Position numbers and translations under genes: made by a program. The notes beneath the pieces are model-generated. The model had not been told where the DNA came from. It saw nothing but the letters and a program-made list of their open reading frames with translations, and did not search any database. This document shows positions 44,675-52,332 of a stretch of DNA of 64,000 bases, in pieces. This DNA is from Neobacillus cucumis (GTDB lineage: Bacteria; Bacillota; Bacilli; Bacillales_B; DSM-18226): contig NZ_JAMBOH010000010.1 in NCBI RefSeq assembly GCF_023715505.1, positions 1-64,000 of the forward strand, read 5' to 3'. The first letter of the stretch is position 1. Each line of letters opens with the position of its first letter.

Positions 44675-44985
44675 GTGCTCTTATTAGTTAATGCTGGCAT
44701 CAGTTTACTAAAAGGCACTTGAATTCAAGTTTTGTAAGGCTTAAAACCAATTTAATTAAACGTTTGTTTAGTTTCTATATTTCAACAAAATTTTTATGGT
44801 TTTGGTACGAAAAATCTATATGTGCCAGAGTTTTAATGGATTTTAATTAAACGTTTGTTTAGTTATAAATAAAATTAATCAAACGTTTGTTTAGTTTTTT
44901 TAATTACATAAGATTATAGGGTTTTGTGGTAAAAAAGCCTTTGCTCTTAAGAAAAACCTGAAAATTAATCAAACGTTTGTTTAGT
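44602..44985. repeat. Five-site array of an AAACGTTT-centred palindrome
   Basis: Sites AATCAAACGTTTGTTTAGT or AATTAAACGTTTGTTTAGT occur at 44754-44772, 44845-44863, 44877-44895 and 44967-44985. A version four bases shorter (AATCAAACGTTTAGT) lies at 44603-44617. Start-to-start distances of the last four are 91, 32 and 90 bases. CAAACGTTTG is a perfect ten-base palindrome, as in many TetR-family operators. No regulator or promoter-facing gene is near; the region lies between two convergent genes. Together with repeat D this explains the 740-base gap after gatB. Confidence 0.75.
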
Positions 44986-45033
44986 ATGAAATGTTTATGA
45001 CAAAGAAAACGAGGATAGCTATGCATCCTCGTT

Positions 45034-45465
45034 TTAAAAGGAAACCATGGCTCCCCGTTCATCAAAAACAGCACTCGGATTCCATGCAACTTCCCAAAGG
45101 TTTTTTTCAGGGTCGGCAAAGTAAGATGTGCGTCCACCCCAGAAGGCGTCACTTGGTTCTCTTAGAATGGCCCCGCCAGCTTTACGGATTAGCTCGATCG
45201 TTGAATCTACTTTTTCTGGCTGCTCTACATTTATAGCAAATGTCACGGGATGAAAAGTTCCAGGTGATTTTGGCAGTTCAATGCCAGCATCCTTTGCCAG
45301 CTCTGCTATTGGAAAAAGTGTAAGCAGGACGCCTGCAGTTTTAAAGACAGCATAAGTATCAGAGCTGGTCTCCGTTTCCTCCCAGCCCAAGGATTTGTAA
45401 AAAGAACGTAGAACCGGTAAGTCATATGCACCGATCGTTAGTAAGCTAACTCTTTGCGGGACCAT
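45034..45465 (-). CDS. VOC-family (glyoxalase-like) protein
   Basis: The 143-residue product has two beta-alpha-beta-beta-beta modules of the vicinal oxygen chelate fold: VSLLTIGAYDLPVLRSFYKSLGWEE opens the first, and FWGGRTSYFADPEKNLWEVAWNP closes the second. The terminal Glu in LWEVAW could be a metal ligand. The frame extends to a TTG at 45480, but the ATG at 45465 behind GGAGG is the better start. The substrate is unknown. It is convergent with gatB across the repeat-rich gap. Confidence 0.82.
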   Translation of the reverse strand: MVPQRVSLLTIGAYDLPVLRSFYKSLGWEETETSSDTYAVFKTAGVLLTLFPIAELAKDAGIELPKSPGTFHPVTFAINVEQPEKVDSTIELIRKAGGAILREPSDAFWGGRTSYFADPEKNLWEVAWNPSAVFDERGAMVSF

Positions 45466-45676
45466 TGTGTATTCCTCCAATTTTTAATTGTTATTATTAT
45501 TGTTCTTCATTTGCTGTTTGTCTCCTTCTTATTTGGCCTAATGATTTATTACATAGGGAAACCTCGCCGTAGAGAAAGCGATAAGTTTTTAAAATATAAA
45601 TCTTTTCGATAGTTTATACTTGAATCTAAATGGTAAGATTTAGGTAAGGGATATCATATGGATGCGAGGCTGAGGA

Positions 45677-46213
45677 ATGACTATTTATATTGGGCTGTTA
45701 CGGGGTATTAATGTTGGCGGGCACCACAAAATTAAGATGGCAGACTTAAAAAACCTATTAGAATTGATGGGTTTACAAAAAGTGAAGACATATATTCAAA
45801 GTGGTAATGTTTTATTTGAATCAGTAGAGGAAGCACAACAACTTAATAAGAAAATTGAGGACGAACTAAACCATACCTTTGGTTTTTCGGTACCGGTTGT
45901 TATAAGAACCGCGGGAGAACTACAACAGATTATCCAGGACTGTCCATATTCAACGGAATCGTTAAGCGAAGGAGAAAGTGTCCAAGTTGCTTTTTTAGGA
46001 GGAGAACCTACTATAGAAGGTATCAACCATATGTACAGCTATAATAATGATCTAGAAGAGTGTAAAATTAAGGGGAAAGAAGTATACTTCTATTTCCGCC
46101 AAAGTATCAGGGATTCTAAGCTGGCAACACAGCTTCCCAAACTCCGCGTACCGGCAACAGTTCGTAATTGGAAGACGGTTGTGAAGCTGGAGGATCTGTC
46201 AAAATCATTTTAA
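45677..46213 (+). CDS. DUF1697 family protein
   Basis: The 178-residue protein has the full DUF1697 pattern: IGLLRGINVGGHHKIKMADL, YIQSGNVLFES and the C-terminal PATVRNWKTVVKL. The family has an alpha/beta fold and no established activity. It is probably co-transcribed with the thioredoxin-like gene that follows after a short gap. ATG start with a GAGGCTGAGG context close to the codon. Confidence 0.85.
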   Translation: MTIYIGLLRGINVGGHHKIKMADLKNLLELMGLQKVKTYIQSGNVLFESVEEAQQLNKKIEDELNHTFGFSVPVVIRTAGELQQIIQDCPYSTESLSEGESVQVAFLGGEPTIEGINHMYSYNNDLEECKIKGKEVYFYFRQSIRDSKLATQLPKLRVPATVRNWKTVVKLEDLSKSF

Positions 46214-46231
46214 AAAGAGGTGCATACGAAC

Positions 46232-46783
46232 ATGAATTTAAATGAATGGTATCAAAAAGGGTTGAGTGCCGACGAGTACATCCACTCCATGAAGCAAAAT
46301 AAAGACGAAATGCTGACTATTTATGAGAAGTTTAACTTGACTGCCGAGGATCAAAGCAAGCTGGGAGCTTTAAAGGAGCAACACTTAAGAGTTATTGCGC
46401 TGTCAGAGGATTGGTGCGGTGATGCGCTGCTCAATAACCCTGTTTTGATGAAGATAGCCGAGGCGGCGGGGATGGAACTTCGTTTTGTCCTCCGTGATCA
46501 AAACCTAGAGTTAATGGACCAATACTTAACCAACGGAACATCCCGAGCGATTCCTATTTATATTTTTATCAATAAGGAAGATGAAGAAGTGGCGGTTTGG
46601 GGGCCGAGGGCAGCAGAGATGCAGGCGCTTGTGATGGAAAAGCGTGCAGGACTTCCGGACAAGGACGCACCAGATTTCCAAGAGAAGCAAATGGCGATGT
46701 ATAAGCAGCTAAGAGAATCATATCTAACCGACGCTGGCATTTGGCAAACGGTTGCTGATAGCATCATATCAAAACTTTTATAA
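46232..46783 (+). CDS. Thioredoxin-family protein
   Basis: The 183-residue product fits a thioredoxin-like family found in Bacillaceae. The predicted fold has the segment LRVIALSEDWCGDALLNNPVL, where a single Cys (WCGDA) stands in place of the usual CxxC, and the cis-Pro turn SRAIPIYIFI. With only one of the two redox cysteines it is unlikely to be a general disulfide reductase. GTG at 46220 is in frame, but ATG 46232 with AGAGGTG upstream is favoured. A terminator follows. Confidence 0.82.
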   Translation: MNLNEWYQKGLSADEYIHSMKQNKDEMLTIYEKFNLTAEDQSKLGALKEQHLRVIALSEDWCGDALLNNPVLMKIAEAAGMELRFVLRDQNLELMDQYLTNGTSRAIPIYIFINKEDEEVAVWGPRAAEMQALVMEKRAGLPDKDAPDFQEKQMAMYKQLRESYLTDAGIWQTVADSIISKLL

Positions 46784-46789
46784 AAAGAG

Positions 46790-46830
46790 CAAGGGGGGAC
46801 TTCAATTAGAAGGCCTCCTTTGTTTTTTAA
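46790..46830 (+). terminator. Terminator after the thioredoxin-like gene
   Basis: CAAGGGGGGACTTC pairs with GAAGGCCTCCTTTG (two wobbles, one mismatch) around AATTA, followed by TTTTTT. Confidence 0.85.
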
Positions 46831-46847
46831 AAAAATCATTTTTAGAA

Positions 46848-46890
46848 TTGTCTAGTTCCAGCGCCTGGTCAAGGCGCTTCCGCTTTTCTT
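46848..46890. repeat. Modular intergenic repeat, copy E (minimal form)
   Basis: Only the two ends are present, joined directly: TTGTCTAGTTCCAGCGCCTGG and TCAAGGCGCTTCCGCTTTTC. GCGCC and GGCGC can pair. It shows that the ends form a unit without the centre. It lies just after the stop of the convergent plsY gene. Confidence 0.75.
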
Positions 46891-46891
46891 A

Positions 46892-47530
46892 TTACATCTT
46901 ATAGCCGCCGCCGTTCTTTGGTGGAATGCGGTCGCTTATCAGGTTTTTATCATTAATCTTTGGTTCAATGCCAAGGATGAAATTACGTATGTTGGAGCGG
47001 TGAAGATACAGTAAAAATAGTGAAAATACTAAGAAGATAAGTTCTAATTCCAGTTTAGGGGAGATAAGGGCATAAGCTAACATGCTAAGGCCAACAGAGA
47101 TGGAGCCAATAAATACATATTTCGTTAGAAAAATCACTAAGAAGAAGCTTACGTAGGCAATGACAAGTAAAGGGATGTTCGAAATCAATAGAGCACCAGC
47201 GGTAGTTGCAATCGCTTTACCGCCTCGAAAACCTGCAAAAATGGGAAAGCTATGACCAACCACTGCCAATAGGCCGAAGTATAGGGGTTCTGCATCAAGA
47301 TGATAGTAGATTGGCAGATATGCTGCTAAGGAGCCTTTTGCCAGATCGATAAGGAGCACGAACACGGCCCATTTCTTACCGAGAACTCTCAGAGTGTTGG
47401 TGGCGCCGGGATTCTTACTTCCGAGCTCGCGGATATCGACTCCAAAGAATAGCTTGCCCACAATCAGTGCGGTGGGAATGCTTCCAATTAAGTAGGAAGC
47501 CAAGAGTAGCAGCCAGAACATTTGCATCAT
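46892..47530 (-). CDS. plsY: Acyl-phosphate:glycerol-3-phosphate acyltransferase
   Basis: PlsY (up to 212 residues) is a membrane enzyme that makes lysophosphatidic acid from acyl-phosphate and glycerol-3-phosphate. The three conserved motifs are present: SYLIGSIPTALIVGK, RELGSKNPGATNTLRVLGKK, and GHSFPIFAGFRGGKAIAT. Several membrane helices alternate with them. Met codons 1, 2 and 4 are all possible starts; the GAGGG ribosome site best fits the fourth (47521). The C-terminal tail is unusually long and hydrophilic. Bacillaceae often carry a second PlsY, so this may be a paralogue. Confidence 0.88.
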   Translation of the reverse strand: MMQMFWLLLLASYLIGSIPTALIVGKLFFGVDIRELGSKNPGATNTLRVLGKKWAVFVLLIDLAKGSLAAYLPIYYHLDAEPLYFGLLAVVGHSFPIFAGFRGGKAIATTAGALLISNIPLLVIAYVSFFLVIFLTKYVFIGSISVGLSMLAYALISPKLELELIFLVFSLFLLYLHRSNIRNFILGIEPKINDKNLISDRIPPKNGGGYKM

Positions 47531-47615
47531 TCCCTCATAAAATATTTTCTATTAGCATTCTAACATACTAAAATGGTATTATTTTGATAAGTTATCACAA
47601 TTAGGAACAAAAGGG

Positions 47616-47867
47616 AGCGCTCGATATGAAGCGACAGATTTTGGCCAAGTTGCTAATAGCTATGCGCGTTCAAGAGAAGATATACCTGTGAAATTAATGG
47701 ATAGTCTCTAGTTGTAGAGTTGGTTTCTTGGATGGGATATCTGGATGAGTCAGCACGAAAAGAAGCTCTCCAAGGACCTGTTTAGCCCATTTTCTAAGAA
47801 GGAACCGCTTAAGATATCGCATGAATGTAATGTTTGTATTTACGATTATCAGAATAGGAACGTTTGA
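47616..47867 (+). pseudogene. Collapsed class I SAM-dependent methyltransferase gene
   Basis: Translation from 47616 gives RYEATDFGQVANSYARSRED and IPVKLMDSL before a stop at 47709, the usual N-terminal stretch of a methyltransferase family of Bacillus. A second frame about 47718-47779 gives VSWMGYLDESARKEALQGPV, typical of the C-terminal region. A third frame (47745-47867) ends LKISHECNVCIYDY, like the family's last strand. The central SAM-binding part is missing and no start codon is present. It is a deletion remnant with frameshifts, followed by its own terminator. Confidence 0.65.
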
Positions 47868-47869
47868 AG

Positions 47870-47900
47870 CGTGTGGGGATATCCCTCCACGTTTTTTTAT
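47870..47900 (+). terminator. Terminator after the methyltransferase remnant
   Basis: CGTGTGGGGAT and ATCCCTCCACG pair imperfectly and are followed by TTTTTTTATTT. It probably served the former methyltransferase gene. Confidence 0.8.
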
Positions 47901-48046
47901 TTGGGTTACTCAATAGGGAGATAAGGATTTTTACAGTCGTCCTGGTATAAGAAAAAATCTTAAAAATTTTTTAGAATATGTGTAGGGGTAATTCAGATAT
48001 GTTTCGTCTATTGTTGTGAAAAGAAAAAAGAAAGGGGGAGAGAACG

Positions 48047-48592
48047 ATTAGTGACACAGTCTTAATTGAAAAAGTACTCGAGGGCAATGATCATGCCTTT
48101 CGTCTGTTGGTCGAGAAGTATCTGAATGATGTGTTCAGGGCCGTCTATGCGGTTCTTCGTGATAAAAAGGAAGCAGAAGACGCTGCCCAAGAAGTGTTTA
48201 TGAAAATTTATTCCTCTCTCTCCCAGTATGAAAACCAAGGGTTTAAAACGTGGATAACACGGATTTCTGTCAACCATGCGATAGATGTTAAACGAAAACA
48301 GGTAAGGCGAAAAGAGGATGTTGTGGATGTACTCGAACAACAGGTCCTGGGGACTCCAAAGGATAGCGTGGAGAAGGAAGTCATCGCCCAGGATCAGCGC
48401 CGGCTGGTTCAAAGGAAGTTAAATGAAGTGCCGGAGAATTACCGGGAAGTGATTTACGGATTCTACATAGCTGAAAAAAGCTATCAGCAAATGGCTGAGG
48501 AACAAAAAGTTCAGGTGAAAACGATTGAGACCAAGTTGTACCGAGCGAGAAACTGGATGAAAAGGAATTGGAAGGAGGACGATTTTTCATGA
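48047..48592 (+). CDS. ECF-type RNA polymerase sigma factor
   Basis: This 181-residue sigma-70 family ECF factor has region 2 (RAVYAVLRDKKEAEDAAQEV and FMKIYS, then FKTWITRISVNHAIDVKR) and region 4 (VPENYREVIYGFYI ... YQQMAEEQKVQVKTIETKLY). No ATG, GTG or TTG gives a full N-terminus; the first such codon in frame (TTG 48107) would cut into region 2 and has no ribosome site. The frame continues upstream as SDTVLIEKVLEGNDHAFRLL, and an ATT at 48047 stands six bases after AAGGGGGAG. I therefore place the start at this rare ATT codon. It overlaps the anti-sigma gene (ATGA). A CGTCTA at 48005 could be its own ECF -10. Confidence 0.85.
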   Translation: MSDTVLIEKVLEGNDHAFRLLVEKYLNDVFRAVYAVLRDKKEAEDAAQEVFMKIYSSLSQYENQGFKTWITRISVNHAIDVKRKQVRRKEDVVDVLEQQVLGTPKDSVEKEVIAQDQRRLVQRKLNEVPENYREVIYGFYIAEKSYQQMAEEQKVQVKTIETKLYRARNWMKRNWKEDDFS

Positions 48593-49125
48593 AGCATTAC
48601 AGTTACGAAGAATGGCAGCATTATGTGAAGGACCAACTTAGTGAAGACCGCCGCGAAGATTTGGAAAGTCATCTCTATACATGTGATCAGTGTCTAGAAG
48701 TTTACTTACAAGCTGTAACAGCAAATGAAACCTCCCTGCCAGTCCTTCCAGACGAATCAAATTTCACCGACCGTGTAATGGAAAAGGGACCTTTCACTAA
48801 TAAGAACGTTAACAATGTGGAAATAGTTTCCCCAGTGCCTGTCACCGATAGCACTTTTAAGGATGTAGAAATGGTGAATTCGGTGCCTGGCACCGAAAGG
48901 AAGACGTTGTATCAGCGGGTAGGTTTTCATTATTTGTTGGCAGCGGCTGTGACTTTGCTTTTGATGTTTTCGGGGGCGTTTCAATCGCTTGCAACGTATG
49001 CTGGTTCTTTAGAGAAACCGATGATTCAGGAAAGGAAGCCTAAGCCTTCTGTGACGGAAGGAGTTATTAATAAAACATTTGCATGGATGGATTCACTAGA
49101 AAAAAAGGAGGCAATTAAGAAATGA
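48589..49125 (+). CDS. Membrane-anchored zinc-finger anti-sigma factor
   Basis: The 178-residue product has an N-terminal anti-sigma zinc finger: His28-x3-Cys32-x2-Cys35 (ESHLYTCDQCLEVY). A linker and one membrane helix at about 120-137 follow, with a short C-terminal part outside. It should bind and hold the ECF sigma at the membrane. The ATG at 48589 follows GAAGGAGGAC and overlaps the sigma stop. The linker contains a 48-base direct duplication (VEIVSPVPVTDSTFK / VEMVNSVPGTERK). The next gene overlaps by four bases. Confidence 0.85.
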   Translation: MKHYSYEEWQHYVKDQLSEDRREDLESHLYTCDQCLEVYLQAVTANETSLPVLPDESNFTDRVMEKGPFTNKNVNNVEIVSPVPVTDSTFKDVEMVNSVPGTERKTLYQRVGFHYLLAAAVTLLLMFSGAFQSLATYAGSLEKPMIQERKPKPSVTEGVINKTFAWMDSLEKKEAIKK

Positions 49126-50207
49126 AAAGTTCAACCAAGGCATTAACACTATCCCTTTTTCCCGGCCTCGGACATATTTATTTCGGTAACAAGGTTCGCG
49201 GGGTTCTGTATTTACTGTCGGTTGTTGGCCTGGCATTCGTTACCGTAATAGCCTTAATGAATAACACCCCAGAGGTGGCCATCTTAGCATTCATGGCGGG
49301 AATCTTTATTTATTTGATCAGCTTTATCGATATGGGCGTACAGGTTTCAAAACAAAAGAAAGCCCAGCTAGCTGTAGGTGACACTGACCCTCAGAATCGT
49401 AACAAGGCTGCCCAGGATTCAGAACGCTTTTACACCATCGTTCTTTCCTTCATCCCAGGACTTGGACACTTCCAAATTGGCCTTATGAACAGAGGATTAA
49501 CGCTGCTAGGGGCATTTCTAGGCCTGGCCGTCATGGTCATCTTTGTAACAGCCATGTCCAACCGCAGCGAGTTTTTGGTTTTCTTGGCGGGACTGCCGAT
49601 TATCTGGGTATATGGATTTTTTGATGCCGTTCAGCAGGTGAATAAAAAGCAGCGTGGGGAAGAGCTGATTGACCGAACAATCTTTGAGGACTTTGAAATG
49701 CGCCGGGAAGATGGCAAAAAGAGTAAATCGATTGCCACCTTTCTCTCCATCTTCCCTGGAGCAGGACACCTATATTTAGGCTTGCAGCGCCGTGGAATTC
49801 AGTTAATGGCAGCATTCTTGTTCTCGATTTATATTCTAGACGTATTAAGACTGGGAATCTTCTTGTTCTTAATCCCAATCATCTGGTTCTATAGCTTCTT
49901 TGATGCCATGCAGAAGGTTTCAAGGTATGGGGTAGAAAAAGTCGAAGATGAACCGATTATCGCTTACTTCCTTAACCATCAAAAGTGGGTTGGAATCGGG
50001 CTTGTCTTGTTAGGGGTTTATTACTTAATGATGAACATCCTGCTGCCGGCCCTCTCACCGATTATTAATCGATTAATCAATGTAGATATCATGTATTGGA
50101 TTCAGGGCTATTTCCAAACCGCACTTGTCTGTGTCTTGTTAATTGGCGGCGGGATCAAGCTTTTATCTGGCAGTAAACAAAAAAGGGAGGCAAAAAGCCA
50201 TGAGTAA
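49122..50207 (+). CDS. Triple-repeat TM2-like membrane protein
   Basis: I know no named function for this 361-residue protein. It contains three copies of a roughly 70-residue unit at about 7-79, 103-176 and 203-270. Each unit opens with an S-(L/F/I)-(F/I)-PG-(L/A)-GH-x-x-x-G-x-x-x-RG motif and closes with F-x-D-(M/A)-x-(Q)-x-V (FIDMGVQVSKQ, FFDAVQQVNKK, FFDAMQKVSRY). Each has two to three hydrophobic stretches, like the TM2 domain. Two more helices follow (about 289-310 and 330-348). It sits inside the ECF sigma operon with ATGA overlap to the anti-sigma gene. Confidence 0.82.
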   Translation: MKSSTKALTLSLFPGLGHIYFGNKVRGVLYLLSVVGLAFVTVIALMNNTPEVAILAFMAGIFIYLISFIDMGVQVSKQKKAQLAVGDTDPQNRNKAAQDSERFYTIVLSFIPGLGHFQIGLMNRGLTLLGAFLGLAVMVIFVTAMSNRSEFLVFLAGLPIIWVYGFFDAVQQVNKKQRGEELIDRTIFEDFEMRREDGKKSKSIATFLSIFPGAGHLYLGLQRRGIQLMAAFLFSIYILDVLRLGIFLFLIPIIWFYSFFDAMQKVSRYGVEKVEDEPIIAYFLNHQKWVGIGLVLLGVYYLMMNILLPALSPIINRLINVDIMYWIQGYFQTALVCVLLIGGGIKLLSGSKQKREAKSHE

Positions 50208-50298
50208 GTGGGGAAACAGGATGACTGGTGTAGTGCTGATTGGGGCCGGAATTGGGTGTTTCTTTTTAGAAAAAGAAAGGGGCGAGAATAAAGAATGA
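50200..50298 (+). CDS. 32-residue single-helix membrane peptide
   Basis: A short ORF (MSKWGNRMTGVVLIG..., 32 codons) begins at an ATG with AAAGGGAGG nine bases upstream. It overlaps the stop of the preceding gene by eight bases and the start of the next by four (ATGA). Residues 9-23 form one glycine-rich hydrophobic helix (GVVLIGAGIGCFFL, a glycine-zipper pattern), followed by a charged tail. The tight coupling on both sides argues that it is translated. The function is unknown; a regulatory or assembly subunit of this stress operon is inference. Confidence 0.68.
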   Translation: MSKWGNRMTGVVLIGAGIGCFFLEKERGENKE

Positions 50299-51212
50299 GG
50301 ACTTGGCGTGTTGGAACGTTTTCAATGGGGGCCTCGCTTATTTTCCTAGGCCTCTTCCTTTTCTTTTCAAAGTTTCTCGGCTTAAAATTAGCGGAGGTGC
50401 TGATGGCTTGGTGGCCGGTATTGCTAGTGGTGTTAGGGGTTGAAATTTTAGTCTATTTATTTCTATCAAGACAGGAACAGCCCATATTAAAATATGATTT
50501 TCTAAGTATCTTCTTTGTCGGATTAATTGGTACTACAGGTATTATCTTTGCGGTTCTTAGCTCAGCAGGTGTGATGGGCAAGGTAGAAGAGGTCATGGCA
50601 AAAGAAGTCCGTTCCTATGATCTCCCGGCTTTTTCGTATAAAACGGATGACAGTATAAAGCGTGTAGTAGTAAGATCTGTTGGGTATGATATGACGGTTG
50701 AGGCAACAGAAGACAAAGAGGTCTCAATGTTTGGAACGTACAGGGTAGAAACGGCGAAAAAAACAGCGCTGCTAAAGAATGCAGACGATATTGTCACGGC
50801 CAATCAGAAGGGGGACACGCTCTATCTGAATTTTAAAATGCTGCCTGACGAAATGGGTCCGTTTAATTCACAGGGAATCGTGGCAGCAACTATCCTGGTT
50901 CCCAACGATGTAAAACTAGAAGTGGTAGGAAATAATGATTCACTTAGTCTTAAACCTCGGACACTGGTGAACGACTGGAATATTGAAAGTTCATCAGCTG
51001 TAACGGTGGATGTGATGAAAAATAGTAATATGACGGTAAAGACCGTTGGTGTTGACCAACTGAGTGGGAAAGAGTGGAAAATTACAGAGGAACCGAAGGG
51101 CGAAGAGCTTGATGCTGCTGGGCCCAAAAATGCGGTATATCAATCTGGTGATGGAAAATACCTGATTCATATTAGCAATGCGTATGAGGTTAAGCTGAAC
51201 ATAAATCAATAA
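50295..51212 (+). CDS. LiaI/LiaF-like membrane protein with DUF4097-like C-terminal domain
   Basis: The 305-residue product starts with membrane helices typical of the LiaI/LiaF-type region (SMGASLIFLGLFLFFSKF, WWPVLLVVLGVEILVYLFL, FVGLIGTTGIIFAV). An outside domain rich in beta strands follows (VVVRSVGYDMTVEA, LKNADDIVTANQKGDTLYLN, GIVAATILVPNDVKLEVVGN), resembling DUF4097 beta-helix proteins. It ends the ECF sigma operon. A role in sensing or protecting the envelope is inferred from these domains and the operon. Confidence 0.78.
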   Translation: MRTWRVGTFSMGASLIFLGLFLFFSKFLGLKLAEVLMAWWPVLLVVLGVEILVYLFLSRQEQPILKYDFLSIFFVGLIGTTGIIFAVLSSAGVMGKVEEVMAKEVRSYDLPAFSYKTDDSIKRVVVRSVGYDMTVEATEDKEVSMFGTYRVETAKKTALLKNADDIVTANQKGDTLYLNFKMLPDEMGPFNSQGIVAATILVPNDVKLEVVGNNDSLSLKPRTLVNDWNIESSSAVTVDVMKNSNMTVKTVGVDQLSGKEWKITEEPKGEELDAAGPKNAVYQSGDGKYLIHISNAYEVKLNINQ

Positions 51213-51229
51213 TCAGTTTACCAATATAT

Positions 51230-51258
51230 TTGTAAGCTTGAATAATAATTGGTAGAAT
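51230..51258 (+). promoter_or_regulatory. Promoter of dgkB
   Basis: TTGTAA (51230-51235), 17 bases, TAGAAT (51253-51258). It lies in the 94-base gap between the ECF operon and dgkB. No convincing terminator was seen in that gap. Confidence 0.55.
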
Positions 51259-51306
51259 ATAGAACTGACAACGCCAATTGTTATTTAATAAATAGGATGA
51301 TGATTA

Positions 51307-52248
51307 ATGAAAAGAGCACGACTGATATATAATCCTACTTCAGGACGGGAAATTCTGAAGAAGAATTTACCGGAAATCCTTGAAAAACTAGAAATCGCCG
51401 GCTATGAGGCATCCTGTCATGCTACAACTGGTGCAGGAGATGCAACGCAGGCGGCACGGCTGGCAGTAGAACGGCAGTACGATGTGGTCATTGCGGCAGG
51501 CGGCGATGGGACGATACATGAAGTAGTAAATGGCCTCGCTGAACAAGAATATCGACCGAAATTAGGGATTATTCCAGCAGGAACAACCAATGATTTTGCC
51601 CGAGCCCTCCAAATTCCAAGAGATATCGGAACGGCAGTGGATATCATCACAAAAGGGGAACTAATTCCCGTAGATATTGGCCGGATTAATGATCGTTATT
51701 TTATTAATATTGCTGGCGGCGGCCGGATAACCGAGATTACATATGAAGTGCCAAGCAAACTAAAGACCATGCTCGGGCAGCTAGCCTACTATTTAAAAGG
51801 AATGGAAATGATTCCATCCATTAAAGCGTCAGATTTTCGGATTGAATATGATGGAAAGCTGTTTGAGGGGGAAGCCATGATGTTCCTTGTCGGGCTGACC
51901 AACTCAATCGGTGGATTTGAAAAGCTGGCACCGGACGCTTCGATTAATGATGGCTTATTCTCCCTATTAATTTTGAAAAAAGTAAATCTGGCTGAGTTTA
52001 TTCGGATTTCGTCACTAGCAGTCCGCGGTGAACATGTAAACGATCCAAATGTGATTTATACACAGGCTAATCGAATTAAGGTTTTTTCCAGCGAAAAGGT
52101 CCAATTAAATTTAGACGGTGAATTTGGCGGTCTGCTTCCGGCAGAGTTTGAAAATCTATACCGTCATTTAGAAGTGTTTGTGCCTCTAAATGATATCCGT
52201 CCAAATGATCGTCCGACAGATTGGGTTACAGGTCAAAGATATAGCTAA
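51307..52248 (+). CDS. dgkB: Diacylglycerol kinase
   Basis: DgkB/YerQ (313 residues) phosphorylates diacylglycerol released during lipoteichoic acid synthesis, feeding it back to phospholipid. The lipid-kinase catalytic domain shows YNPTSGRE, AAGGDGTIHEVVNGL (63-77) and GIIPAGTTNDFARAL. The C-terminal region has NLDGEFGG. ATG start. As in B. subtilis (yerQ-yefA), rlmCD lies downstream, but here pncA and pncB are inserted between them. Confidence 0.95.
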   Translation: MKRARLIYNPTSGREILKKNLPEILEKLEIAGYEASCHATTGAGDATQAARLAVERQYDVVIAAGGDGTIHEVVNGLAEQEYRPKLGIIPAGTTNDFARALQIPRDIGTAVDIITKGELIPVDIGRINDRYFINIAGGGRITEITYEVPSKLKTMLGQLAYYLKGMEMIPSIKASDFRIEYDGKLFEGEAMMFLVGLTNSIGGFEKLAPDASINDGLFSLLILKKVNLAEFIRISSLAVRGEHVNDPNVIYTQANRIKVFSSEKVQLNLDGEFGGLLPAEFENLYRHLEVFVPLNDIRPNDRPTDWVTGQRYS

Positions 52249-52250
52249 GA

Positions 52251-52282
52251 AAAGTCCGTTCCTCGTGGAGCGGACTTTTTTC
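52251..52282 (+). terminator. Terminator after dgkB
   Basis: AAAGTCCGTTCC pairs with GGAGCGGACTTT (one wobble) around TCGT, followed by TTTT. Confidence 0.88.
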
Positions 52283-52332
52283 CACATTCTGTGTATAATG
52301 AGTGAAAGACTTTTTTAAGGAGGAATCCGGAA

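Noticed and set aside
44602..44985. CRISPR array
   Set aside because: Repeat distances are irregular (32 to about 150 bases), the repeats are palindromic operators, and no cas genes are in the window.
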